The notes beneath the pieces are model-generated. The model worked only from the letters and a program-made list of their open reading frames with translations. It was not told where the DNA came from and did not search any database. A program made the position numbers and the translations under genes. A DNA stretch of 40,769 bases from Symbiodinium natans (taxonomy: Eukaryota; Sar; Dinophyceae; Suessiales; Symbiodiniaceae), in assembly GCA_905221605.1 (NCBI GenBank), contig CAJNDS010000611.1:64001-104769 (forward strand), given 5' to 3'. Position 1 is the first letter of the stretch; each line of letters opens with the position of its first letter. Below are positions 9,628 to 19,409 of this stretch, in pieces.

Positions 9628-11418
9628 GGAAGATTTGTTGTGGACCTGTCGCGCTTCGGGAGCCCCATCCGGCTCGACATTACGGGGTTTGCAGAGAAGG
9701 TGCGTAGCGACAAATGGCTGCTACTAGCAGCTTGCGTCCTCATTGACTTCATTGGCGTCTTGGCTCAGCTTGGAAATTCATTGCACATCTGCGGATTAGA
9801 CACGTGGGCATGTCCTTGGCACAGAGTAGGCAGTGTCAAGGAATGGCCAGCTATCTTGTTCTTATCCTCGGAGAGGCTGTCCTGGTCCTGGGTTTGGGAG
9901 AGCAGACATGACATCAAAGTCGTGCTTGTTTGGTGAACTCTTGCTTGCTAGAAATCATGCGTCAGATTCTACTGCTCTTTCCGTCTTGGTGGAAGATGAT
10001 TGCTTCTTTCTTGCTTGTCCCCCGCAGTCTTCGTCACTGCTTTCCACTCTTGCTCTCTTTTCTTTTGGCTGTCATCGGCCCATGGTGCTTGTTTCGGAAG
10101 CCTAAGCCCACATGAGCCGCCTGCAGTGTTGGGTCTACTTGTTTATTCCCTTGGCGCGTGTTGCTTGCTCCCTGCTGTGCCCTGCATCTGAGCCTGTTGA
10201 TTCAAGATGCGCGTGCTTTTGTCTCCTGTGGGCCATCTCCCACTCCTACAGCTGCGGCTCCTCCTCCATCTCATGCTCCAGCTACTCGTGCTGCTGTGCG
10301 AATACATGCTGCTTCCATGGAGCCGGCTGCTACGAATAATCACAATGCATGTGTTCTCCACTGGCGACGAGAGACCGGCACTGCAGCAGCTTCTTCTACT
10401 CTTGTGACAGTTTGAGTGGCCCACATTCTGGACATAGCAAAAGCTATGGTTCCGTTTCTAGGTCTTATTTGAGACTCCAAGGAAAAAAGGGAGTGGACCA
10501 GGGTGTCAAAACCCTAGCCCTCAAAGCACAAGCCAATAAGAGCTTTGTAATGTTTCAACTGGTGTCGAACTGGTGTCAAAGGACCTCACCTAAAAGTGCA
10601 CTTGAGAGGTCATCTGTGCAACGGCCACCGTGCACCACCGTGCACCACCGCAGGCAGCACACTCTACTTTGCAAAGTGCAGTAGCCGTGCCGCACCATTG
10701 CCCATGACAGCCTATAGTACTCCTTGAAGCACTGCACAAGTCCTAAACGGCAATAGCAACAGCGATATGCAGCGATGTTCGTCGAGCAGCAACAAACCCA
10801 ACTACCCTTGACCACAAGTGCCATGCTGAACAGTGGCAACTAAAGGTTCTCTTGGAAGCAATGAACTCCAGGCTTCCAAATTGACCCGTTTACCAGACTG
10901 GATGGTTGCACAACGTTCCGCACCGCAAGTTGCAACTACCCAGCTTTGCTAGCTGGGCACATCGTGCCGTGGCGAAGGAGCTCAAAAGCAGCAACTTAGA
11001 AAGTGCCAGAGCAGCCCTTGTTGTCCATGAACTTGCATCGTTGTTTAGCTTCAGAGATGCGATCTTTTGGTGATATCCCGCAAGCATTGAGCCTCTTCAT
11101 CTGTGATCTTGTTTCGAGTACGAAAGCCAAAGAACCTTGACCCCAAGTTCACCTTTCGCCGCAGGTGACTGACATCATGTGGGCACCATTTGCTGGCTTC
11201 CTCTTGCAGCACCTTGGAGCACTCCTCTTGGGGGGGGTTTGCCCTCAACCATGGGCCCTTCTCGTGGGCAGCCGAGGTATCTCTTCGGAAGCTGGCTTGT
11301 CTCTTCGCTGGGTGCACTCGAAGAGTTCCTCCCATTCACAGACATCCTGCCAACTGCGACTCTCGCATGGGAGCCTCGGCTGCATCTTGTTTCCAGCCCG
11401 GCGCTGTCCTCCTCATGA
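9628..11418 (+). CDS. Polytopic membrane-protein domain, plastid-type, split exons
   Basis: Three in-frame pieces make a compact hydrophobic domain. 9628-9756 reads GRFVVDLSRFGSPIRLDITG, then a membrane segment SDKWLLLAACVLIDFIG. 11165-11208 reads VTDIMWAPFAGFLLQ. 11277-11418 reads YLFGSWLVSSLGALEEF, then LPFTDILPTATLAWE, ending at TGA 11416. The set D-x-x-W-A-P, LFG, EE-x-LPFTD and PTATLAW resembles small membrane proteins I associate with algal and plant plastids; this is from memory and no database name is claimed. Joining exons 2 and 3 in frame requires a GC donor at 11209 (68-bp GC-AG intron). An exon carrying the loop after the first membrane segment appears to be missing between 9757 and 11164. 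The AGGG shared by both sides of the 9589/9628 junction suggests continuity with the coiled-coil exons upstream (IK|GRFVVDL), so this may be that protein's C-terminus. The stop at 11416 could be intronic if more exons follow. Confidence 0.6.
10158..10415 (+). CDS. Signal/transit-peptide-like reading frame without ATG
   Basis: The frame reads a hydrophobic stretch (VLLAPCCALHLSLLIQ), then DARAFVSCG, then an Ala/Pro/Ser/Thr-rich basic segment. A signal peptide ending A-x-A followed by Phe and a Ser/Ala/Pro-rich transit region is the known layout of dinoflagellate plastid presequences. No in-frame ATG lies between the upstream stop (10113) and this segment, so an upstream exon would be needed, or the likeness is chance. 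It sits inside the presumed intron of the membrane-domain gene. Confidence 0.25.
   Translation: MLLAPCCALHLSLLIQDARAFVSCGPSPTPTAAAPPPSHAPATRAAVRIHAASMEPAATNNHNACVLHWRRETGTAAASSTLVTV
10885..11073 (+). CDS. Unrecognised 61-codon frame, possible exon
   Basis: Between stops at 10882 and 11071 the plus strand reads WLHNVPHRKLQLPSFASWAH, then AVAKELKSSNLESARAALVV, a plausible helix. The minus strand is also open across the region with helix-like composition, so strand assignment is uncertain. No motif is recognised. Confidence 0.25.
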   Translation, partial: PVYQTGWLHNVPHRKLQLPSFASWAHRAVAKELKSSNLESARAALVVHELASLFSFRDAIFW

Positions 11419-12384
11419 GCATGAGGAAGAGCCCCAAAGTGTGCAAAGAGCCAAGGCGATCTGTCATTTGGAATGCCTTAGATTCCTTCGACTGCTTCTA
11501 GGGGTACAGCGGCACACGCCGACGATCGAAGCGATTCATGATGACTGATGCGACAGCGCGTTGCATCAGCACGAACTCTTTGTAGGCTTCACGGTTCAGG
11601 TTGCCCCAGTGCTCGTACAGGGGGCTCAGGACGGGCTCAGGACCTAGTGTAGGAAGAGAGCGGCAGCGGGCACGCTCAAACGTTGCAAGGACGCTGCTGC
11701 ATGTACACACAACTTGCACCCGCCGCTGGCGGAGACAGCGTGATTGATTCGACGAGCATTCACCCACCGCGACAAACGCTGGCTTCGAACAGAGGGGACG
11801 GCTTGGCTCTTTGTGTGCACGCTGTGAGATTCGCCATGCACCGTAAGCAGTACAGTTGGTGTGCGAAGCTGGAATTCGGTTGCCAAAGTCGCTCACACTT
11901 GCATGCCGTCGGACGGATGTCTGAAGAGACAGGCTGAAGAGGCTGTTAACTTGGAAAGCAGACTTTCTCCAAGTATCAGCGCAGCTCTATAGAAGACTTG
12001 CCAGGCAGACCATCAGACAAGACAACACATCAAACCGGGGTCGTACCCAGCTATCAAGAGACCGTCGCCATGTGGGTCGCGCGATCACTGTGGCTCTGGC
12101 ACGTTAAAGAATTCTTTTGCTGCATGGTCTATCCAAAAAGCTGGTGCTGGATTTGCACATCTGGCGTGCTGCCCCACAAGGCGAGTTGCGAGTTGCATGG
12201 CCGCAGCGATTCCCCAGAGGAGTGCATGCAAAACTGGTGCCCTTGGCTCTGCCATGTCTGATGAGTCTGATGTATCAGAGTATCAATCTCATGCCGGGGA
12301 GAGATGAACGAACCTGCGCGAGGTGCCTCGAGGGCCTTCGTGTCCTTGTCTCCACGCTCCGGCTCCATGGGGCCGCTTTCTCAG
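11419..12384. other. No confident gene; probable intergenic or intron
   Basis: Short overlapping frames occur on both strands (a 132-codon minus frame at 11498-11896, an 84-codon plus frame at 11683-11937). None has splice-site context, a motif or a composition that separates it from chance. A short duplication, GGGGCTCAGGACGGGCTCAGGA, lies at 11628-11642. Confidence 0.4.
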
Positions 12385-12660
12385 CTTCCAGAGGGTGCTT
12401 CGAAGCATCAGACCATGCGGGTTGTGCTTCCTGTCGACTCTTGGGATCCCATCCCTCATGATGAGGAAACCCCCCCTATCAGACAGAATGTTCAGTGGGG
12501 TTGACTTTGAAGGGCTTGGGGAAGCAGGATGCTCCTGATCAGGCCGCTGCCTTTGTCCAGAGTGATGCCGAGCATGAGGTCGGCCGCACTGAGCCTCTTG
12601 ATATCGCGACTGGTGTGGTGATCTTGCCATGTAGGCCGTGGCAACCGGCGCCTGTAAAAG
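12385..12660 (+). CDS. Two candidate exons of an unrecognised gene
   Basis: 12385-~12499 follows TTTCTCAG and reads LPEGASKHQTMRVVLPVDSW followed by an acidic DPIPHDEETPP segment. About 12528-12640 follows GGAAGCAG and reads DAPDQAAAFVQSDAEHEV, then GRTEPLDIATGVVILP. The two lie in different frames, as expected across an intron of about 28 bp or a missed boundary; phases were not reconciled. Composition is balanced and protein-like, unlike the minus strand here. Function unknown. Confidence 0.4.
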
Positions 12661-12894
12661 CGCAAGCGATGCAGGTGCGGGCGTGCGCCAAGTCCTGTTT
12701 TTGACGCCGCAGCTGGTGCGGATTAATTGGTCAGCGGTGCTTCAGGTACAACTTGCGGAGGGTGATTCCATGGTTCCGCGTGAGAACGCAAGCCAGGATC
12801 TGAGAATGAGAGACTAAAACCTTCCCGGAAGATGTTTGAGCTAGTGTGACTCTGTCAACTCTGGGTTCCTTAGGTTCTCAAACAAGAGATCAAG

Positions 12895-12982
12895 ATGCGG
12901 ACCACGAAGAACCGAAATCATGCAGAGGCCACAATGGGGAACTGTGCAGCTTGTGCCATGAAGCTAATCCTTCGTGGTGCAG
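12895..12982 (+). CDS. Candidate exon with clean splice borders
   Basis: The segment follows GAGATCAAG, reads MRTTKNRNHAEATMGNCAAC then AMKLILRGA, and is followed by the good donor AG|GTGCTG. A CTG repeat lies 120 bp further on, inside the presumed intron. The initial ATG could be internal. Function unknown; probably the same gene as the neighbouring 12.4-14.5 kb exons. Confidence 0.4.
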
Positions 12983-13102
12983 GTGCTGAAGCGGTTTCGG
13001 TTGACGCGTTTCGGATGGGAGCGCCGTCGAGCGCATCTTCGAGATGGGCCTTGCTGACACGTTGTCATTGTCGTTGTCGTCGTTGTTGTTGTGATTGTGG
13101 TC

Positions 13103-13105
<3 letters not shown>

Positions 13106-13156
<51 letters not shown>
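13106..13156. repeat. (TGC)n trinucleotide repeat, about 17 units
   Basis: Perfect GCT/TGC triplets run for about 51 bp, preceded by GTTGTT and GTCGTT triplets from 13067. In one plus frame it encodes poly-Cys. It is probably intronic, because the exon at 12895-12982 ends with a donor upstream. Confidence 0.95.
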
Positions 13157-13157
<1 letters not shown>

Positions 13158-13505
13158 GACTATGTCCGTGTCACCCTTGATTGCATCCGTGACCAAAGCG
13201 TCCCATTCGACTTTCGCAGTGCAAGGTAAAGGAACAGACTCCAGACTCTAGTCTCTACACTGAATCTGTGCTTCCGAGCAGGTGTGCTCGAAGCGAGGGA
13301 CACTCTCACAAATTAAAACGTCAGCGCACGAAACTTGTGGTTTTGAACGTACCGAACAGCATGTGAACCCTTTCGCGGCCTTCTTTGCGCACCTTGTCTT
13401 CTTCTGGTCGTTATGCTCTTTGTTGCGCTTGTCCCTTCGTGTTATTGTGCTTGCACCGTTCTTCCGGTGTTACTTTTGTCATCCTTCCTGTCCTTGCTCT
13501 TGTAG

Positions 13506-13565
13506 CGAACCTGTGGCTGACGAACATGTCAGGAAAAAGCGCAGACGGAGTCCGCAACAGAAAAG
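13506..13565 (+). CDS. Candidate exon encoding a basic, NLS-like peptide
   Basis: Bounded by TTGTAG and a good donor AG|GTAGAG, this 60-bp segment reads EPVADEHVRKKRRRSPQQK. The RKKRRR cluster is a plausible nuclear localisation signal. No domain is visible in so short a piece; probably part of the same gene as the exons at 12.4-14.5 kb. Confidence 0.4.
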
Positions 13566-13613
13566 GTAGAGGCCTGAGTCTTTACGCAAAGACCAGCGGG
13601 CTGCCCGGAAACA

Positions 13614-13955
13614 GTGTGGACAGTTCCTTGCACGAGCTCACATGGCTGCAAACTTCTGAGGAACACCAACAAGATAGAGTTTGTCCACCGGCACGACATC
13701 CTCAAGATGATTCGAACGGCTACGTGCGCCGTTGCTGGGATTCACACACAGTGGGCGATCTGCATAGGTGACCGTGCTTGCGTTGCAATCTGCAAGTGGA
13801 AGGTACTTCAAGTTGCGCATTCGTGATTTTCCGAAGGATCCGAATCCCAACATCAAGGAGACTCGAGGAATAGTGGGCAGCCATTTCGGCTGATCTTCTC
13901 CTCGGTATGTGCGACATAAATGGGCTGGAAGACTTGACAAAACTTGCTGATTCAT
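13614..13955. CDS. Coding-like segment, strand unresolved
   Basis: On plus, 13641-13826 reads CKLLRNTNKIEFVHRHDILK and continues MIRTATCAVAGIHTQWAIC. On minus, 13638-13955 is open for 105 codons, including MRNLKYLPLADCNASTVTY and HLEDVVPVDKLYLVGVPQKF. Both look like real protein. I cannot decide without homology or transcripts. Confidence 0.3.
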
Positions 13956-14178
13956 CTGCTCTTTCCGGAATTTTTCCGTTCACCCTCAGACAGTGAGCTC
14001 CCGAATGACCAATGTCGGACTTCTCGCCTTCTCGCTCTGTCTTCCGGAAGAGGAAGCGGACAGCATGCGACTTTCACTCAGTCAGCACACTCATATTTGT
14101 ACATAGCCGAATCCCAGCGGCCGATCCCAGCGGACAACCTGACAGCGGCGTTCGCACCCTGAAAAGAGGCCCTTCGAG

Positions 14179-14537
14179 TCTTCCTTGTTCGATGCTTCAG
14201 TTGCGTGGCTCTTTCAAGACCCCGCCCAAGAAAATGCAGAAGTGACGTTGGAGCTTTGCGCGTGGCTTGTGGAGCCTTGTTTCGAGATAGACGACGTCCC
14301 TACCATGAGTCGCCACGAGCTTCGAAGTTCCACGCACTCACCTGGGCTACAACTCCTACTACAGCCGTGGATCACGTCCCACGTTTTCGCAATGGCAGCC
14401 CTGGCGACCGCAGCCCGCTGCGGACCGCGCGGGCCGCGCCCGACACCTGCACGGCTCTTGCTTCCACCGACGCGCCCGGCGAGGACGCGAGGCGCTGTCA
14501 GTTCAGCATTCACAGCAATCCAAACCCAAAGGGCAGG
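14179..14537 (+). CDS. Two candidate exons of an unrecognised gene
   Basis: 14179-~14308 follows CCTTCGAG and reads SSLFDASVAWLFQDPAQE, then NAEVTLELCAWLVEPCFEID, strongly protein-like. A second piece ending at 14537 reads DARRCQFSIHSNPNPKGR and precedes an excellent GTAAGT donor. The two are in different frames, consistent with an intron in the GC-rich stretch between them; the second exon's start is not fixed. No family recognised. Confidence 0.45.
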
Positions 14538-14611
14538 GTAAGTAAGGATTTGAAGTCCAGCTCGACCAAAGCCCGACCCCCCAATGTTACCATGATAGTA
14601 AAGACTGCAGT

Positions 14612-14917
14612 TTATGTTGATGTATGACGAAAGGCGAGCCGTGAACCTGAAGAAGGTCTTTTGACTCTTGACCTGAATGTGCAACTGGTTGCGGTTAGCT
14701 CCTTCATTGAGAGTCGTTCCCAGCGCTTGAGACCATTACGTCGATCCTGCTGCCGAATGAATGAAGCCACGACAGCCATTAAAGATTTTACATTTTCTAG
14801 CGTAAGCCCTGAGAAAATGCTAAACTCTGCAATGATCTCAAGTAGGGCTTCTGGGGTATACCATACAAGAAGCACTTTGGCAGACCTTGGATGGCTGTGC
14901 CTTACCAGGTCTACCAC
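14612..14917 (-). mobile_element. LINE-type (non-LTR) reverse transcriptase remnant
   Basis: A 101-codon minus frame contains EALLEIIAEFSIFSGLTLEN and then KSLMAVVASFIRQQDRR. This matches the segment of non-LTR reverse transcriptases just after the catalytic YADD motif, where the usual pattern is an aromatic, FS-GL-x-x-N-x-x-KS. The preceding WYTPEALL is where the catalytic YxDD motif and its spacer would be expected, and it is not intact. The frame ends without the downstream regions, so this is a degraded fragment of at most about 300 bp. It is the only convincing minus-strand coding relic in the window. Confidence 0.6.
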
Positions 14918-16695
14918 TCATTGCGGCCACCGCCACAGCAACCGCTGCTGTGTCTCGTCGAAACTTGGCCTCTGACAGAGGAGATGACAGTGAGAGACCT
15001 AGAGAGATGAGGAACAGATTAGGGAGTCAAGTGCGTAGTGGCATGCACAGGGAATAGTCCCTCGACTCAGCCGACTGGTGTCACCAACCAGGATGGGGGG
15101 AACCTTGTGGAATTGAGGGTGTGCCGTTGCCTGGTGAAGACCCTAGGCGGTCGGATGAGAGTCGTGACCCCTTGACTGAAGAGGGGAGCAATAACACCTG
15201 GACCGGAAGTGGATTCGTGCGCTTGAGCATCAAGCTAGCAGCAAGAAAGTGCGAGGCGAGACGAGGAGCGTGAGAAGAGAAGACCAGCCCAACCCCTTTC
15301 CAAGCCGGCAGAAGCACTCCAGCAGGTCCTGGGTCGGCCGCTGTCCCAGGTGAGCCGCCAACGAAGCCATGGCCTTGGGAAGATGCTGCATGAGGACGAA
15401 CCCGTGCCGCGAAACTCCTGTGAGAGAGACAAGCTTTCTCGCGGCGTGCACAGCTGTCCAGGTATAGCACGGGCCGTTCCATGGCCGGACACGCGATTCT
15501 GGGCGGCAGCCTTGGCAATGCACCCCGATGCGATGTAAGAGTTCAAGGGTGTCGGGGAAGGTCTGCAAACTTCCAGACGGCACGGCGACCGTCTCAAAGC
15601 AAAGAAGTGCGGCGCGCTTAGGTGTTTGGGTATGACAAGTGTTCGATGAATGATGGATGGAGTTCTAGATTTTGGAGCACGGCGCACGGCGCACAGTGTC
15701 AGGCGGACGCCTTTCTAGCATTTGACGCGTACTCGCAGCACATGTCCGTGCCCAAGAAGTTGCAACAACTTGCTGTGCAGCACTTTGCTGGCTGTGCCTG
15801 GCAGACCCTGTGAACTTTCAGGCCGGGCACAAGAGAAGTCCGCTTGGGCGACACACGTGGCGGGCTTGGCTTTGCTGTGTGAGTCGTGCACGAGAGTGCA
15901 TTCAGAATGTGGTGAGTGTGGGCTACAAAATCTTGAGACGAAAGGTTTCTTTGCATTTGTCGCGCCACGACTTGGTGCAGAACACCTGGCCGGAGTCCCC
16001 AGGCAAAGAGTGGCGCTTAATGTGATTAAAGTGATTAAAGTGAACAACTCAGCGAAGTGAGACGACGATTATGTGGCAGCTTCGAACTCTTAGGTGGTCT
16101 GGCGACGCGTGGCAGATGTGGAGACAGTGGCCGACGAGTACCAGGATCACAACTTCAACCCCCCCAAGCATATTGGACTAAACAGTGACCAGCCATACCT
16201 TACGTAAACGCCTTGTCCCGAGAATCTGTTCTGAGAGGCAACGGCTGCGATGCAGACTGGAGGCCAGTAATGCTGAGAATCTCAGATATCTCTTTGGTGG
16301 ATGTTTGGGAAGACAGGAGGAAGACCTGCACTGACTGCACACATGATGAGGGTTTTGCATGATCTAGTCTAGTGTCGCAAGTGGTGCAGAGGCTTGCCTG
16401 TTAGAGATGGTGAGCAAAGCCTTGTCGCCACCCGAGTGTGTAAATGCGTCAAGACGTGTGCAGTCGTCAACGAACGTGCCCTTGGCTCGTGCTTTCGTCA
16501 AGGATCCGCTCAGCGATGCGTGCATTCGACTGACAAAGTGTTCGGACAAGGCCGCGGCGGCACCAACTTCCATTTTCTACAACGAAAGCTGCCCTCCCCC
16601 AGCAGGCACAGCTTACGGCGGCCGTTTGGCGCTCGCACCTCACGATCGAGGTCATAGTCAGAATTCTGGTCAGTGGTCCTGAGTCCCCGGATGAG
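14918..16695. other. Ambiguous region with overlapping frames on both strands
   Basis: At about 15302-15470 the plus strand reads PAEALQQVLGRPLSQ before a good GTGAGC donor, then continues open. The minus strand at 15230-15583 and 15081-15518 is open for over 110 codons. At 16394-16682 both strands again look coding (plus ARAFVKDPLSDACIRLTK; minus SEHFVSRMHASLSGSLTKAR). No recognised motif, and splice context is not decisive. Confidence 0.3.
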
Positions 16696-16762
16696 GTTGG
16701 GAAAAGTTGGACGAGAAGGACCCCAATCGCTATTGGGTGCCTCAGCTCAGGGAGCGCTTCCA
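16696..16762 (+). CDS. Candidate exon, aromatic/charged helix
   Basis: Following GATGAG, the segment reads WEKLDEKDPNRYWVPQLRER then FQ before a GTCATG donor. The composition is strongly protein-like, and a stop lies just upstream in the same frame, as expected for an exon start. It may be an upstream exon of the methyltransferase gene, about 0.9 kb away, but the linking exons were not found. Confidence 0.45.
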
Positions 16763-17674
16763 GTCATGTTTTTGCTTTCTCGCCAATGCGTCGCTGCTGA
16801 GACCACCGGAGATGACACTTGGATGTACTGGGAAAGCTTCTGGGTTCCAGCAGAGGACTGCTCTTTGCTCTTTCTTGTGAGAAGTCCTGCCGCGCAGTGC
16901 AAGCCTCATAAGCGCCTGCAGTTTTTTGCAGGACGCAGCTCTGGCCACGACAGGCCTGTGTGTGGGTTTGGAGTCTCTTGAAGGGACCGCATGGCGCGCA
17001 GCAGGTCCCGCTTTCGGAGATGCTGACGGGCTGATGCGATCTCCTGAGTGGTTGCGCTCCAACGCGTCTCGTTTTTCCAGTTTACAGTCGCCTACTCATG
17101 AGTGAGTCCAAGGCTCAAGCCAACTCTCTGCGATCACGCTTTCAGCTTGGCTTCCTGCATTTTGACCATTGGCTCTATTCGAAGCACAGAACTTGCAAGG
17201 CAATGACGTCCTCACAAGGAGCGAGCGTTCTGCAACAGGACTGCTCTGCGTGTGGTGTGGTGTAAAACATGACGAGTTGGGGTCCGGCTTGAGGGTGGAA
17301 GCCATAGATCGGGAAGGAGCTGCGCAGCAAAAGGGCACCTACTAACCAACCCTGAAGCCTCTTGGCGAACGCAGGTCTATCATTTCAGCCCTTCCCCCCT
17401 CACCCCCAAAGGCATCAAGACGCTTGGCGTGTACACCCCTCCACCCCCAACTATATTTTATCCACGGGATCGGGAAGACATCCAGGTTTTGAAAAGATAC
17501 CACCCAGACATGTTCTGTCAATGGGGTCGAGAAACCATCCAGGCTTCGAACAAAAATGCGATCAATTAACTTCAAGATGCCTGGTTGAGATGTGTTGGAC
17601 TTTAAAGCTGCTGGTTGAGGTTTCCCTTGACGAATGGTCCGTTTTTAAGCTGAAAGCAGGACTTGGGCTTCGAG
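16763..17674. other. Presumed intron/intergenic stretch with a short direct repeat
   Basis: No exon was identified apart from a weak 102-codon plus frame at 16673-16981 that overlaps the exon above in another frame. Two imperfect copies of a ~45-bp unit occur at 17451-17495 and 17510-17555, sharing GG-TCG-GAA-CATCCAGG-TT-GAA-AA. Confidence 0.45.
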
Positions 17675-19409
17675 GATGAGCAGGAAAGGCTGACTCGCGC
17701 AGCTCTCAAGGACAGCCGAGAGCCGCTTCGCCTCCGGCCTTCCTTCCGGCTTCTGCACCGCAGGACAAAGCGTACTCGATCGTGTACGAGTACAATGCCG
17801 GGAGCTCGTGAATGCAGAGTCTAACATGTCCAGCTTTGCAACGCAGTGTGCTTGAGTTGCTTGGGCTTGTCCTTTGTATCCTAGGTTTGGGGCAGTGACG
17901 TGTCGCGATCAGGAACAGGCCCGCCAAAGTTAAGTGAAGGAGTCAGCAATACGTCTCACTTGCTTCCAAAGCGGATGCTAGGGCTCTGGGACGAGGGGTT
18001 ATTTGAGCACTCGCAGGGACGGCAGTGACGTACATCAAAAGCCCGGGGTTGTGGTGGCATTGCCCTGCCTTGATCTCTTTAACTCTTTAGGTTTGCGCAT
18101 TCACGCTTTTTGCTAGGACAGTATCTTAAACTAGGGGCGAAGCCTGTGCCAGGCTCTGACCTATGGAGTCCGGAAGCTCGTTTGGCTGTCACCGCGTTGG
18201 AGGAGCGGCGCTGTTTGAGTGTTCCCACCATTGGGACTGAAAGGAAGTTGGCACTGCTACGCCTTGTGTAACTGAACTGCGCGAGTGTTCTGCTGCATTC
18301 TGCTGAACTACGAAAGGCGGTGATCGAGGCCTTCGGCATCCGCTCCATGCTGGACTGTGCCTGTGGGGACGCGACTTGGTACCGCGCTGAGCCGAAAAAC
18401 TTCGCCAAGCCTGCAAGCGCAAGAACCTCCTTGAACGGCCACATTGGTACATCCTGCTCCTGCACCAGGATGGTTCCGTTCTTTGTCGCCAAGCATCCTG
18501 AAATCCAGTACACCGGTGTGGCACGCCAGCCAAGGATTTCTCATACCGGTCAGAGCAGTGTCGTGTGGAGTCATTCAAGTTGAAGCGCCCAACGCGCCCA
18601 GGATGTCGTTTCGGACGTGATTGCCAGGAACAGGCAGCGCCACCCTGATGTCAACTTCATCTCACAGGACCTGCAAGGCATGATAGCGTCATAATTGTGA
18701 TGGCGGCGCTGTGCTTCGGGAAGTTGTGGCGGTGTGAAGGCGACCTTGTCGGTGGCGGTGGCAGCGGTGGTGGTGATGGTGGTGGGGGTGGTGGTGAGCG
18801 TGGGGATGATGTGTGGTTTGTGCTCCTAGCAGCAAGTGCCAGTGACGGGCGCGCAGAGATGTGCACACAGGACTTGTCCGAGATTCCTCTTCCGAAAGGA
18901 GCCGAGCTAATCTTTTCGAAAGAAACGCCGAAGTCTCAGATGCGGTCCAATGTCGCGGCAGGTCTTGCCATGTGCAGCACCTGTAACTGGAGTGGCATTT
19001 TAAAAGTGCTGGTTCTTGTGGCCCACATCTATGCTGCTCAGGGTGAACCATATGCATCTTGTGGATGCGCAGAAAGCTCTACAGCAATTCGCAGCCACTG
19101 GAGCGCGATATTTGCTTACAAATGCCGCTTTCCCAGCAAGAACATGGCGAGCTTTTGCGAGGATATTTGAGCGCCTGTGCATGCAGTCGGCTGCGCTTGG
19201 TACGATTTTGCCGCAGTGCGTGCAGGTGCATGAAGAGGTGGACAACTTCGTTGGTGCCGAGAAGACGTGCCATACGAGACTTGGATCTCAAAACGAGTTG
19301 CAGCCCCATTCGGACCAGAACGTTCGGCCTGCAAGGACCTACATCAAGTATGACTATGAGCTTCCCCCCTTCTCATTGCGGAAGGTGGCTCGGGTGATCG
19401 AGTACCAAG
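17675..19409 (+). CDS. Class I SAM-dependent methyltransferase, eight short exons
   Basis: Exons: 17675-17710 (DEQERLTRAALK), 17764-17807 (DKAYSIVYEYNAGS), 18286-18378 (ELRKAVIEAFGIRSMLDCAC), 18469-18520 (MVPFFVAKHPEIQYTGV), 18602-18667 (DVVSDVIARNRQRHPDVNFI), 18871-18926 (DLSEIPLPKGAELIFSKE), 19042-~19130 (VNHMHLVDAQKALQQFAATG), ~19263-19409 (YDYELPPFSLRKVARVIEY). The joined protein has SAM-binding motif I LDCACGDATWM, then YTGVDVV with the acidic residue expected to bind the SAM ribose, the LIFSKETVNHM region of motif IV and a C-terminal PPFSL. This is the arrangement of bacterial and algal small-molecule class I methyltransferases with 'LDxPCGDxxWM...YxGxDxV...RDxLxHL...PPF'. The substrate is unknown. 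Phases fit at every joint through exon 7, but require GC donors at 18521 and 18927 and GA donors at 17711 and 18668. The start and the last exon's borders are unresolved; an N-terminal exon is missing. Confidence 0.8.
18735..18800. repeat. (GGT)n-rich tract within a methyltransferase intron
   Basis: Imperfect GGT/GGC/GAT triplets lie inside the 203-bp intron between exons 18602-18667 and 18871-18926. The intron also has the direct repeat CACAGGAC(C/T)TG at its two ends. Confidence 0.85.
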
